Under the pieces are notes generated by a model. That model was not told the DNA's origin and made no database searches. It was given only the letters and a program-made list of their open reading frames with translations. A stretch of DNA of 64,000 nt from an uncultured Paracoccaceae bacterium (lineage in GTDB: Bacteria > Pseudomonadota > Alphaproteobacteria > Rhodobacterales > Rhodobacteraceae): positions 1-64,000 of the forward strand of contig CANMKS010000001.1 of the NCBI GenBank assembly GCA_947498645.1. The letters are read 5' to 3'. The translations under genes were made by a program, and so were the position numbers. Below are positions 25,608 to 33,935 of the stretch, piece by piece (positions within the stretch are counted from its first letter, which is position 1; the number at the start of each line of letters is the position of its first letter).

Positions 25608-26477
25608 ATGCAACAACTAAAAACATTTCTCCGCGAGCAAGTCTTCTTTCTAACAATCGCATTCGTTTCCTTTTCCACCCAACCTGCCATCGTCTGGGCG
25701 CAGGAGATCAACCCAATCCCTTTTACCCAAGCCCTGAGCGTGTCACGCGGAAGTGTCACGCCGGCATCGCAAGACGCGGTCTACCTGACCCAGAAGGACA
25801 TGTGCGCCTATGTCACGCAAAGCTGGGGTTGGTCTGACTGCACCGGCGTCGATGCCATGATCTGGGGCCAGATCCCCGGTGTAGACACAACCATCGTTGA
25901 GACCCCCAATAGCGCAGGCTACGTGACGTTCGAGGACTGGGAAGGCGAGGACAAAGAGGCCGTGATCCGCGATATCGAAGACAACCTGCGGGTCGGCCTG
26001 CGCGCCCAGGCCGAGGCGACAGGTTCCGACATCGCCTTCACCGGGTGGAGCGTTTACCCCACGCTCGATCGTGAAAAGCAGATGATGTATTATGCCACAA
26101 ACCTGCGCTGGGACGGCGACGACACCGTCAACATCACCGCGACCGTCTTTGACCGTCGTGGCTATGTCGAGTTCATGATCGTTCCGTCTGCCGCCAATGT
26201 GACCGCAGCACAGACAGAGAAGCTGATCACCAACACGCTGGCAAGCTACACACCAACCGCCGGTGAAAACTACGCCGCATGGGAAACGGGCGACAAGATC
26301 GCGGCCGTCGGCGCTGTCGGTGTTCTTGCCGCTTTGGCTGGTGTCCAGTACAGCAAGGGCGCTGCAACCGGCCTGATGGCTGTTCTGCTCTTGATCCTCA
26401 AGAAAGCCTGGTTTGTCCTTTTGTTGCCATTCATCTGGCTGAAAAGCCTGTTTGGGCGTCGCGGCTCTGACGTTTGA
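25608..26477 (+). CDS. DUF2167 family exported membrane protein
   Basis: 289 residues. An N-terminal signal/anchor (FFLTIAFVSFSTQPAIVWAQ) is followed by a roughly 200-residue beta-rich extracytoplasmic domain (QKDMCAYVTQSWGW, GYVTFEDWEGEDKEAV, FTGWSVYPTLDREKQMMYYA). Two hydrophobic helices lie at the C-terminus (VGAVGVLAALAGVQ and AVLLLILKKAWFVLLLPF), then a basic tail. This is the layout of DUF2167 proteins of unknown function. The ATG at 25608 is used, with AAAGG upstream; in-frame ATGs at 25578 and 25380 would add non-signal-like sequence. Confidence 0.8.
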   Translation: MQQLKTFLREQVFFLTIAFVSFSTQPAIVWAQEINPIPFTQALSVSRGSVTPASQDAVYLTQKDMCAYVTQSWGWSDCTGVDAMIWGQIPGVDTTIVETPNSAGYVTFEDWEGEDKEAVIRDIEDNLRVGLRAQAEATGSDIAFTGWSVYPTLDREKQMMYYATNLRWDGDDTVNITATVFDRRGYVEFMIVPSAANVTAAQTEKLITNTLASYTPTAGENYAAWETGDKIAAVGAVGVLAALAGVQYSKGAATGLMAVLLLILKKAWFVLLLPFIWLKSLFGRRGSDV

Positions 26478-26622
26478 TCCGGCACATACCCTCGGACCCG
26501 CACGGCGGGTGCGAGGGCCAGCGGATCATCCCGCGTATCCAGAACATCCAGCGCCGCCTGAGAAAGCCCCCGGATCAGCCCTTTTGAACTGGTCGCATTG
26601 GTCTTGGTAAAAAGGGTCCGGT

Positions 26623-26982
26623 CTACCAGATCAACCCGACGATCACGCACACCCAGGCAACTCCCACTCCAATCGCCGTGACGGCCACCGCCGCTGAGCC
26701 GCAATCCTTGGCTTGCTTGGCCGCATCGCGCTTTTCGGTGCTGATGTCATCGACCACCCGCTCAATCGCGGTGTTCATGCATTCTGCCGCCAGCACGATG
26801 ATCCCGCCCATCAAGACCATACCCCGTTCGCCCGCAGAGAGCGGCAGTAAAAAGGCCAGCACCGCAAAAACCGCATTGGCCACGATCCACTGCATAAGCG
26901 ATCCCTCGGTCCGGTAGACATGGACAAACCCGTCCCACGACCAGATTGCGCGTTGTCGCACGCGCATGATTTGCTGCCACAT
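26623..26982 (-). CDS. dgkA: Diacylglycerol kinase DgkA
   Basis: 119-residue small trimeric-type membrane kinase that recycles diacylglycerol to phosphatidic acid in the inner membrane. It has three hydrophobic helices and the family signature LAAECMNTAIERVVDDIS, which holds the catalytic glutamate and asparagine. The ATG at 26982 has AAGGAC upstream. It is divergent from the hemolysin III-type gene with about 150 bases between the starts, so a shared promoter region is likely. Confidence 0.9.
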   Translation of the reverse strand: MWQQIMRVRQRAIWSWDGFVHVYRTEGSLMQWIVANAVFAVLAFLLPLSAGERGMVLMGGIIVLAAECMNTAIERVVDDISTEKRDAAKQAKDCGSAAVAVTAIGVGVAWVCVIVGLIW

Positions 26983-27129
26983 CAGTCTGTCCTTCACCAA
27001 TTGCGGGGCGGTCCGCGCGGGATCGTGGGCGATCTGGTGGCCTCTGCCAAGTCCTCGTGTTGACCCAACGGAACATTTGACCGGCGATGTGACTTGCCTA
27101 CCATCTATCTCAGTCACGAGGAAAATCAG

Positions 27130-27768
27130 ATGTATCCGACCTATGCCCGTTCTGAACGGATTGCCGATGGGACCATGCATGCCGTGGGTGTGATCGGCGC
27201 ATTAAGCGGGGCCATCGTCTTGATCGTCTGGAGTGCGGGGCATGTGTCACCCGGACAGATCGCCGCCATCAGCGTCTACGGGGCGACGCTTATCGCCACA
27301 TTCGTGGCCTCCGCCTTTTATCATATGACGCCCTGGGAACGGATCAGACCCGCCCTGCGCCGCTTCGATCATGCGGCGATCTATCTCAAGATCGCGGGCA
27401 CCTATACGCCGCTGGTTGTGATGATCGGCAGTGGCTTTGCCTATCTGGTGCTTGGGATTGTCTGGGCGCTTGCGGTTGTGGGCATGACGCTGAAACTGTT
27501 CTTCTGGCGCACACCGGGGCGGTTTGGTCCGGCGCTTTATCTGATCATGGGGTGGCTCAGCCTTGCGCTGATCTGGTCGCTTTGGCCCATTGTGCCTGTC
27601 TCAGCGATGGTGCTGATGGGGGTTGGCGGGCTGCTTTATACCGCAGGCGTGCCGTTTTACGCCTCCGAAACATTGAAGTATTCTATCGCGATCTGGCATG
27701 GGTTTGTTGTTGCCGCCTCTGCCTGCTTCTTTGCGGCGATTGCGATTTCGTCGATGGCCTTGGCGTAG
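27130..27768 (+). CDS. Hemolysin III / PAQR-family membrane protein
   Basis: 212-residue seven-helix membrane protein of the HlyIII/YqfA group. It has the conserved ERIADGTMHAVGVIGAL, a metal-binding-like SAFYHMTPWERIRPALRRFD, then HAAIYLKIAGTYTPLVV, and the C-terminal YSIAIWHGFVVAASACF. The histidines and aspartate correspond to the zinc site of PAQR proteins. The role is uncertain: a ceramidase-like lipid hydrolase or membrane homeostasis has been suggested for the family. The ATG at 27130 follows GAGGAAA. Confidence 0.88.
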   Translation: MYPTYARSERIADGTMHAVGVIGALSGAIVLIVWSAGHVSPGQIAAISVYGATLIATFVASAFYHMTPWERIRPALRRFDHAAIYLKIAGTYTPLVVMIGSGFAYLVLGIVWALAVVGMTLKLFFWRTPGRFGPALYLIMGWLSLALIWSLWPIVPVSAMVLMGVGGLLYTAGVPFYASETLKYSIAIWHGFVVAASACFFAAIAISSMALA

Positions 27769-27776
27769 GGCCAGCC

Positions 27777-28130
27777 CTAGTCCAGAAACGTCCAGGTATC
27801 TGCGCCATCAAAGTGGCGCACCGGGACCGAAGCCACCACCTCGGGATCAGCCAGCCGCAAATTGACGGCCATATAGGCATCCGGCCCATCGGGTTGCAGG
27901 TTTTCCCAATGCGTCGTGCAACCGCAGACACGGCAGCGATGGAACGCAAGTGACTTGTCGCCATAGGCATAGCTGTCGGTCGCGCCGGTGATGTCGATCT
28001 GGGGGATCTTCGCGTAAATCCAAAGCGCGCCCAACCGACGACAGACAGAACAATTGCATGACGTCGTCTTGGACGGTGTATGATCGAAACGATAGCGGAC
28101 AGCGCCGCAATGACATGACCCGGTAATCAT
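27777..28130 (-). CDS. GFA-family (CENP-V domain) zinc protein
   Basis: 117-residue protein of the Mss4-fold family named after glutathione-dependent formaldehyde-activating enzyme. Zinc ligands occur as GSCHCGAVRY, CNCSVCRRLGALW and CRVCGCTTHW. Most single-domain members have no proven formaldehyde activity, so the enzyme name should not be transferred. It follows the M48 protease gene by three bases and is convergent with the hemolysin III gene. Confidence 0.88.
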   Translation of the reverse strand: MITGSCHCGAVRYRFDHTPSKTTSCNCSVCRRLGALWIYAKIPQIDITGATDSYAYGDKSLAFHRCRVCGCTTHWENLQPDGPDAYMAVNLRLADPEVVASVPVRHFDGADTWTFLD

Positions 28131-28133
28131 CGG

Positions 28134-28847
28134 CTACAGCCCTCCTGCGACGCGCTGCACGGTGCGCAGCCGGTCAGCATTGGCCGGGTGGGTGCCAAGA
28201 AAGCGATCACCCGGATCAGGAATACGGAAAAAGAACTGCGCACCGCGCAGCGGATCAAAACCCGCCGCTGCCGCGATGCGCGTGCCTGTGGCGTCGGCTT
28301 CAAGCTCAAAATCCTTGGAATAGCTGCGCGCGCCCACACTGGCCCCAAGCCGGGCGGCATTGTCGATAGCGGCCTGATCCCTGGCACCCAATGCGCCCGC
28401 CAAAGTGCCCACCAGAACCGCGCCCAGTGTCGCATTCTGCCGTTGCCGGGCAATATGCCCTTCGATGTGATGTGCCGCCTCATGGGCGATCACAAAGGCA
28501 ATTTCATCGCGGTTGCGCGCCTCTGCAATCAGCGGAATGGTGAAGGCAATGATCGGTTGCCCATTGGGATCAAGCGTTTGATAGGCGTTCACCGGCTGGC
28601 CGGGGCGATCATCGACAATGATGCGGAAATTGCAGTTTTGCTGAGGCGCGCGGCGGCGGCAGAGGCTTTCTGCAACCGGCGTGACCCGCGTGACGGCATT
28701 GGTGAAATTGTTGATGGCCTGACGCTGCGACAGGCGTTGTGTTGTCGCGGCAGGCTTAAGCGGTGCAATCTGCGGGCCAGTATCAACCGGTGCAGCAGAA
28801 CAGCCGGCAAGCCCCAATACCAATCCCAAAACGCTCAGTCGCATCAT
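28134..28847 (-). CDS. M48-family metalloprotease lipoprotein
   Basis: 237 residues with a lipoprotein signal (MMRLSVLGLVLGLAGCS, lipid-attached cysteine). A periplasmic M48 catalytic domain follows: HEAAHHIEGH provides the zinc histidines and catalytic glutamate, and FELEADATGTRIAAAAGFDP the third ligand. The C-terminus has THPANADRLRTVQR, typical of the family. It probably takes part in envelope protein quality control. The start at 28847 follows GGAATTGAC; an earlier in-frame start would spoil the signal peptide. A decayed paralogue lies just upstream at about 28929-29258. Confidence 0.9.
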   Translation of the reverse strand: MMRLSVLGLVLGLAGCSAAPVDTGPQIAPLKPAATTQRLSQRQAINNFTNAVTRVTPVAESLCRRRAPQQNCNFRIIVDDRPGQPVNAYQTLDPNGQPIIAFTIPLIAEARNRDEIAFVIAHEAAHHIEGHIARQRQNATLGAVLVGTLAGALGARDQAAIDNAARLGASVGARSYSKDFELEADATGTRIAAAAGFDPLRGAQFFFRIPDPGDRFLGTHPANADRLRTVQRVAGGL

Positions 28848-28928
28848 GTCAATTCCATTCGTTACACGTGTTTGTTGTAACTTAATACAAAGAGCGAGGC
28901 ACAAATATCAAAAAACGGTGGCGGGCCA

Positions 28929-29258
28929 ATGATGGGGCAATTTTTTGCACGAGCGGGCAGCCTCTCGGCGCACCGTCCGCAACCGATCATGGCTGGCCGA
29001 GGCATCAGAACCGGGACGATCCAGCCTTTCTAGGGTTTCCGCACCCAAGGCATCGGCCGTCAGCTCAAACCCTTAGCTGGGCGCGGGGAATCTGAAAATC
29101 GCACTGGTGCGCAGCGGTTTTGCCACAGGGGCCACCCGGCTGGCGGCCTGTCAAAACGGCACATGCGCCAGCTGAGTGGTTTCAACTGCGGCAGGCGCAA
29201 GACCAACATGACCGCACCCGGCCAAAGCCGCCAACATCGTTAACACTATGACACGCAT
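28929..29258 (-). pseudogene. Decayed M48-protease-like lipoprotein gene
   Basis: An ATG at 29258 opens MRVIVLTMLAALAGCGHVGL, a perfect lipoprotein signal, but a TGA ends it after 35 codons at 29153-29151. The same frame goes on as QAASRVAPVAKPLRTSAIF, a TAA, then GFELTADALGAETLERLDR and SHDRLRTVRREA. The last pieces match FELEADATG and ADRLRTVQR of the intact neighbour, and the zinc HExxH segment is absent. This is a tandem paralogue with an internal deletion and stops. Confidence 0.7.
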
Positions 29259-29361
29259 TACTCGTCCAAAATGGTTAAAAATTTGCTAACACATATCATC
29301 GCCGATTGACTAAAAACGCCCATAAATTGCACTTAAGATTAACGCCCGCTAGGCTACGACC

Positions 29362-29595
29362 ATGTTTACCATCGAACACGATTATGACGCGACCGTTGTG
29401 ACCTTGATTGACGAAGGCGCAGCACCGCTCAAAGAAGATGTGATCATCAATGCGTTTGATGATTGCGTCACCGTTTCCCAGGTCGATCCCCGCAGTGATG
29501 AGGTGGTGCGCATCACCCTGTCGCTGACGCAGCTGCGCGATCTGGAAGCCGCTTTGGACCTGCCCGAGGGCATCTATCAATTGCGCAAGACCTGA
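29362..29595 (+). CDS. Small conserved acidic protein
   Basis: 77-residue soluble acidic protein (MFTIEHDYDATVVTLIDEGA at the start, LPEGIYQLRKT at the end), with an alternating beta-strand and helix pattern. I recall near-identical small proteins upstream of HDAC-like genes in Rhodobacterales, but no function. It is followed after 65 bases by the amidohydrolase gene in the same direction, so it may be co-transcribed. Confidence 0.7.
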   Translation: MFTIEHDYDATVVTLIDEGAAPLKEDVIINAFDDCVTVSQVDPRSDEVVRITLSLTQLRDLEAALDLPEGIYQLRKT

Positions 29596-29660
29596 GCGTT
29601 GAGGCAATTGCCGGAGCCTCCGGCGGAGATATTTTTGAACAAAAGAAGAGAGAGAGCAGC

Positions 29661-30758
29661 ATGACCACAGGGTTTTTCTGGGATGAGCGTTGTTTTTGGC
29701 ATGGCGGCGGGAATTACGCGGGCATGTTGCCGGTTGGCGGGCTGGTTCAGCCTCTGGACGGCGGATTGCCGGAAAGCCCTGAAACCAAAAGGCGGCTCAA
29801 GAACCTTATTGAGGTGACAGGCCTTGCGCAGGAGCTGGCAATGCGCGGTACAACACCCGCCACCCGCGAAGATCTACTGCGTGTGCATCCGGCCTCTTAC
29901 CTGGATGAATTCAAGGCGTTGTCTGACGCAGGCGGCGGGGAGTTGGGACGGCGCACACCCTTTGGACCGGGTGGCTATGAACTGGCCGCACTCTCGGCGG
30001 GGCTTGCCAAAACGGCCCTCGCGGCCGTGTTGCGGGGCGAGGTCACAAACGCCTATTCCCTGTCGCGCCCACCCGGCCACCATTGCCTGCCGGACTATCC
30101 CAACGGGTTTTGCCTGCTCAACAACATCGGCATCGCGATCGAGGCCGCGCGGGCCGCAGGCCTGGCCAAACGCTTTGCCGTGCTTGATTGGGATGTCCAT
30201 CACGGCAACGGGACCGAGGCCGTCTTTTATGACCGCGCCGATGTGCTGACCATTTCGCTGCATCAGGACCGCAACTATCCGATGGACACCGGCGCGTTTG
30301 CGGATCGCGGCGAGGGCGATGGTATCGGCCATAACCTCAACATTCCGCTGCCCCCCGGCACCGGCCACAAGGGCTATCTGGCCGCAATGGAGCAGCTTGC
30401 CCTGCCCGCCATCCGCACCTTTGCCCCTGACGTGCTGATCATCGCCTGCGGCTTTGACGCCGCTGCCAATGACCCGTTGGGTCGCATGCTCGCCATGGCC
30501 GAAACATTCGGCCAGATGACCCGTCAGGTCATGGACCTCAGCGCCGATATCTGCGGTGGCAAGCTCTTGATGGTGCATGAAGGCGGCTATTCGGAAACCT
30601 ATGTGCCGTTCTGCGGTCACACCGTCCTGCAGGAAATGGCAGGCAGCACGATCACAGCGCCTGACCCCTTTGCAGAGGTCTTTCCCCTGCGCCAACCCGA
30701 TGCACGGTTTGATGCCTTTCTGGAGGCCTGGCTGACAGACATGGCAAAAGCACTTTGA
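29661..30758 (+). CDS. Histone deacetylase-family (acetylpolyamine-type) amidohydrolase
   Basis: 365-residue zinc amidohydrolase of the class II HDAC-like bacterial group. The catalytic histidine pair is H140-H141 in SRPPGHHCLPDY. Zinc ligands D178 and H180 are in LDWDVHHGNGTE, and the third aspartate is in IIACGFDAAANDPLGRM. The C-terminal MVHEGGYSETYVPF glycine-tyrosine loop supplies the transition-state tyrosine. Likely substrates are acetylated small molecules such as polyamines rather than histones. AGAGAGAG precedes the ATG. Confidence 0.9.
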   Translation: MTTGFFWDERCFWHGGGNYAGMLPVGGLVQPLDGGLPESPETKRRLKNLIEVTGLAQELAMRGTTPATREDLLRVHPASYLDEFKALSDAGGGELGRRTPFGPGGYELAALSAGLAKTALAAVLRGEVTNAYSLSRPPGHHCLPDYPNGFCLLNNIGIAIEAARAAGLAKRFAVLDWDVHHGNGTEAVFYDRADVLTISLHQDRNYPMDTGAFADRGEGDGIGHNLNIPLPPGTGHKGYLAAMEQLALPAIRTFAPDVLIIACGFDAAANDPLGRMLAMAETFGQMTRQVMDLSADICGGKLLMVHEGGYSETYVPFCGHTVLQEMAGSTITAPDPFAEVFPLRQPDARFDAFLEAWLTDMAKAL

Positions 30759-30822
30759 TCGCCACACTTGCCAATCCAAATGGCCACTCATATCTGCCAG
30801 AAAGACCACCAAAGGACCGCCC

Positions 30823-31401
30823 ATGCCTGCCCCAAATCCCGCTGCCCTTGATTTCCTGCTCACCCGCCGTTCGCGCCCGGCCAAGACGCTCACAGCACCG
30901 GTGCCTGACCGGGGGACTGTCGAGACGCTGCTGACAGCAGCGGCCCGCACGCCCGATCATGGCAAGCTGGAACCCTGGCGGTTCATCGTGCTGGAAAAGC
31001 CCGCCCTGCAACGCCTTGCGGAACTGGTGAACACCCGCGGCGCGGCCCTGGCACTTGACCAAGAGCAGATCGCCAAGGCACATGCACAATACGGCAATGC
31101 CGATCTGGCCATTGCGGTGATCAGCGTGCCAAAACCGTCACCCAAGATCCCACAGATCGAACAGATCTATTCCGCGGGTGCGGTTTGTCTTGCCCTGGTG
31201 AATGCAGCCCTTGCGGCGGGCTGGGGCGCGAATTGGCTTTCTGGCTGGGCCAGCCATGATCGCGCGTTTGTGGCCGAAGGGCTGGGCTTGGCCAGCGATG
31301 AAACAGTGGCAGGTCTGATCCACATCGGCACCGAAACATCCGCCCCGCCGGAACGCCCGCGCCCTGACCTTGACGCGATCACCACATGGGTCAGCGCATG
31401 A
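30823..31401 (+). CDS. Nitroreductase-family protein (YdjA-like)
   Basis: 192-residue FMN-dependent nitroreductase-fold protein close to the short YdjA type. It has the LLTRRSRPAKTL phosphate-binding arginines, AARTPDHGKLEPWRFIVL, and the C-terminal GWGANWLSGWASHDRAF and IHIGTE. The physiological substrate is unknown. The ATG follows AAGGACCGCCC. Its stop overlaps the next start as ATGA, so the EI24 gene is translationally coupled. Confidence 0.88.
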   Translation: MPAPNPAALDFLLTRRSRPAKTLTAPVPDRGTVETLLTAAARTPDHGKLEPWRFIVLEKPALQRLAELVNTRGAALALDQEQIAKAHAQYGNADLAIAVISVPKPSPKIPQIEQIYSAGAVCLALVNAALAAGWGANWLSGWASHDRAFVAEGLGLASDETVAGLIHIGTETSAPPERPRPDLDAITTWVSA

Positions 31402-32093
31402 TCCTCACCGCCTTTTTCAAAGCGCTCGCACAACTGCCAGACCGTCGGTTTCGGTCGGTGCTCTGGCGGGGCATTGCCCTGACCATTGCGCTTTTGATCG
31501 GGATTTATGCAGGGTTGCTTTGGGTCATTGAGTGGCTGACCCAAGACCCCATTACCTTGCCCGGTGGCACACAGATCACATGGCTGGGCGATCTGCTCAG
31601 CTGGGGCTCACTTGGGTTGGTGATCCTGCTGTCGGTCTTTCTGATGGTGCCTGTGGCCTCTGCCATCACATCGTTGTTTCTGGACGAGGTCGCTGGCGCT
31701 GTCGAAGAACAGCATTACCCCAACCTGCCAACCGTGCCACCCGTCAGCTTTGCCGACGGGCTACGCGATACGGTCAATTTCCTGGGCGTACTGATTGCGG
31801 CGAATATTTTTGCCTTCATTCTTTATGCAATGCTGCCCTTTGCGGCGGTGTTTATCTTTTATGCGTTAAATGGGTTCCTGCTGGGCCGCGAGTATTTCCA
31901 GCTGGCCGCAATGCGGCGGGAGGGCCGGAAGGGCGCCAAGGCACTGCGCAAGCGGCATCAGGGTACAATCTGGCTGGCAGGTTGCCTGATGGCGGTGCCG
32001 CTGTCGGTTCCGCTGCTCAATCTGTTTATTCCGATCCTGGGTGCGGCGACATTCACGCACCTTTATCACGGGCTTAGGGTCAGGACCGATTAA
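31398..32093 (+). CDS. EI24/CysZ-like membrane protein
   Basis: 231-residue inner-membrane protein of the EI24 domain family, with about five to six hydrophobic helices and the conserved GREYFQLAAMRR segment after the long central helix pair. The family includes the sulfate permease CysZ, but most members have no defined role. The start is taken at the ATG in the ATGA overlap with the nitroreductase stop; an in-frame ATG at 31386 would overlap further. Confidence 0.8.
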   Translation: MILTAFFKALAQLPDRRFRSVLWRGIALTIALLIGIYAGLLWVIEWLTQDPITLPGGTQITWLGDLLSWGSLGLVILLSVFLMVPVASAITSLFLDEVAGAVEEQHYPNLPTVPPVSFADGLRDTVNFLGVLIAANIFAFILYAMLPFAAVFIFYALNGFLLGREYFQLAAMRREGRKGAKALRKRHQGTIWLAGCLMAVPLSVPLLNLFIPILGAATFTHLYHGLRVRTD

Positions 32094-32106
32094 ACCCATG
32101 GCGTCA

Positions 32107-32301
32107 GCGCCACTTTCACGAAGTATCAGTGGTTTGGAGCGCGCCGACCATAGTTGTTCTACGGGCAAGCGGTCCACGCCGCTGAGATGAAGTGAAAGCG
32201 GCGCCCTTTGGGTTTGGCGGATTTGCCCTGTGAGCATTGTTGCAATGCCTTGAAATAGAATGACTATTGCTGCGGCACTGCGCCTTGTCACAGGGCAAAT
32301 C
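32107..32301. repeat. Intergenic element with two large inverted repeats
   Basis: Between the convergent EI24 and DUF1467 genes. GCGCCACTTTCAC (32107-32119) pairs with GTGAAAGCGGCGC (32192-32204) with one mismatch across 72 bases. GATTTGCCCTGTGA (32220-32233) pairs perfectly with TCACAGGGCAAATC (32288-32301) across 54 bases. The second spacer holds AATAG-AATGA-CTATT and further partial complementarity. No open frame was seen. It looks like a folded RNA or a palindromic mobile repeat. Confidence 0.65.
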
Positions 32302-32338
32302 TGACAAACTGACGCCGTGGATTTTATCGGTCCTGACC

Positions 32339-32626
32339 CTAGTCAGCGCTGACCGCCGGGGTCGACATCCGCTCGAACCAGTCGATATCGCGCACTGTGA
32401 TGGCTCCGGACAGGATCACACCGGCAATCACAGCCCAGATCGGAAAGGCCCACAGTGTGGTGACTTTCGCCTTGCGCTTGATATCGAAATTGGCGGGCGA
32501 TGACGCATGGGTGCCGGGCACGATTTCTCCGGCTTCGCCTTGTGTCTCAAGGCGCAAGGGCAGCACGACAAAGAACACCAAGGTCCAGATGACGGCGAAA
32601 AGAACAAGTGCAGAGACAGGACCCAC
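32339..32626 (-). CDS. DUF1467 family membrane protein
   Basis: 95 residues with two transmembrane helices (VSALVLFAVIWTLVFFVVLP and VTTLWAFPIWAVIAGVILSG) flanking a conserved LRLETQGEAGEIVPGTHASS loop. The function is unknown. It follows the methylmalonyl-CoA epimerase gene on the minus strand, an arrangement common in alphaproteobacteria. Confidence 0.88.
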   Translation of the reverse strand: MGPVSALVLFAVIWTLVFFVVLPLRLETQGEAGEIVPGTHASSPANFDIKRKAKVTTLWAFPIWAVIAGVILSGAITVRDIDWFERMSTPAVSAD

Positions 32627-32688
32627 GGGGCTATTCCTTTGGTAAACGATTAGGTCTCAGATACGCTGTTCAGGCGTCAGGACAAGGG

Positions 32689-33093
32689 CTAGACCTGTTC
32701 AAGTTCGACCAGACAGCCGTTGAAATCCTTGGGATGCAGGAAAATCACTGGTTTGCCATGGGCCCCGATCTTGGGTTCTCCGCCACCCAGAACGCGCGCG
32801 CCTTCGGCAAGCAGATGATCGCGGGCCACAAGGATATCGTCAACTTCATAGCAGATATGGTGGATGCCACCGGCGGGGTTCTTGTCCAGAAACCCCTGAA
32901 TAGGAGAGTTATCCCCAAGCGGGTACAACAGTTCAATCTTGGTGTTGGGCAAAGTGATGAAAACGACGGTGACACCGTGGTCTGGTTCGTCCTGCGGCGC
33001 ACCGACGTCGGCACCCAGCATCGTGCGATACTGCGCGCTTGACGCCTCCAGGTCCGGGACAGCGATAGCAACGTGATTTAGACGACCGATCAT
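32689..33093 (-). CDS. mce: Methylmalonyl-CoA epimerase
   Basis: 134-residue vicinal-oxygen-chelate enzyme that interconverts (2R)- and (2S)-methylmalonyl-CoA in propionyl-CoA degradation. Metal ligands and family motifs are IGRLNHVAIAVPDLE (first His), IELLYPLG, GGIHHICYEVDD (second His) and FLHPKDFNGCLVELEQ (Glu). The ATG at 33093 has AGGAGA upstream. The rest of the propionate pathway is not in the window. Confidence 0.93.
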   Translation of the reverse strand: MIGRLNHVAIAVPDLEASSAQYRTMLGADVGAPQDEPDHGVTVVFITLPNTKIELLYPLGDNSPIQGFLDKNPAGGIHHICYEVDDILVARDHLLAEGARVLGGGEPKIGAHGKPVIFLHPKDFNGCLVELEQV

Positions 33094-33218
33094 GGGGATT
33101 CTCCTGTTTGGCGCAATATGGCGTGGGCCATTGGGGGGTGCAACGCCTGAAGCGGTTAATGCGCTGTTCACTTTATTGCCGCGTAATGTCGGGGCAACCT
33201 CTGAAAGGACGAATCGTC

Positions 33219-33935
33219 ATGGACGGCCTGTGTGACTTGATACAAACCCGCGCCCCAACAGCCCGCCGCCCGCTTCTGGGCCTCACTGTGCTGATCGTCG
33301 AAGACAGCCGATTTGCGAGCGAGGCCGTGCGCCTGATGTGCCTGCGATCTGGTGCGCGGATCAGACGGGCGGACAGCCTTGAAAACGCGCGGCGGCATCT
33401 TGCCGTCTATCGCCCGACGGTGCTGCTTGTGGATGTGGGGCTGCCTGATGGGTCGGGGCTGGCGCTGATCGAAATGCTGGCCAAGGCCACCCCCCGGATT
33501 GAGGTGATCCTGGGCATCAGTGGCGAAGCGGCGGTTGAGGCGGATGTGCTGGCCGCCGGGGCGGATGGGTTTCTGGAAAAGCCACTGGGCCGCCTTGCGC
33601 AATTCCAAAGCGCCATTCTTGCACAGCTTCCTGCCGATCGGCAGCCCCCGGTGCCGCGCCTGCTGCAAGAGGATGTTCTGGTCCCTGATCCCGTCGCCCT
33701 GCACGATGATCTGGTCCAGATTTCTGCGATCCTGAATGACCCGGCAAATCGGGACCGGCTGGCCTATGTCACACAGTTTCTGGGTGGGCTGGCGCGCAGC
33801 GCCAAAGACCGCAAACTCGGCCATGCGGTCAGCGCGCTTGAACAAAGTCACAAATCAGGCCGCAACCCCGCAAAAGAGATTGCAACCCTCTTGGCCATGA
33901 TCGACGCGCGCCTTGCGGCGCGCAGCCCGGTTTAG
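33219..33935 (+). CDS. Response regulator (REC domain plus helical C-terminus)
   Basis: 238-residue protein from the ATG after AAAGGACG. The REC domain has acidic residues in VLIVEDSRF, the phospho-acceptor aspartate in [13 protein letters not shown] and the lysine in GFLEKPLG. The remaining ~100 residues are helical ([36 protein letters not shown]) and could be an Hpt-like bundle. No DNA-binding domain is seen, so it acts through protein contacts. The partner kinase is unknown. It is convergent with aspS, overlapping by four bases. Confidence 0.8.
   Translation: MDGLCDLIQTRAPTARRPLLGLTVLIVEDSRFASEAVRLMCLRSGARIRRADSLENARRHLAVYRPTVLLVDVGLPDGSGLALIEMLAKATPRIEVILGISGEAAVEADVLAAGADGFLEKPLGRLAQFQSAILAQLPADRQPPVPRLLQEDVLVPDPVALHDDLVQISAILNDPANRDRLAYVTQFLGGLARSAKDRKLGHAVSALEQSHKSGRNPAKEIATLLAMIDARLAARSPV

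Noticed and set aside
26270-26704. 144-codon minus-strand frame across the end of the DUF2167 and dgkA genes
   Set aside because: The middle part (SSKGLIRGLSQAALDVLDTR) looks somewhat protein-like, but there is no start with a ribosome site and both ends are shadows of real genes. It could be a small relic, but the support is too weak.
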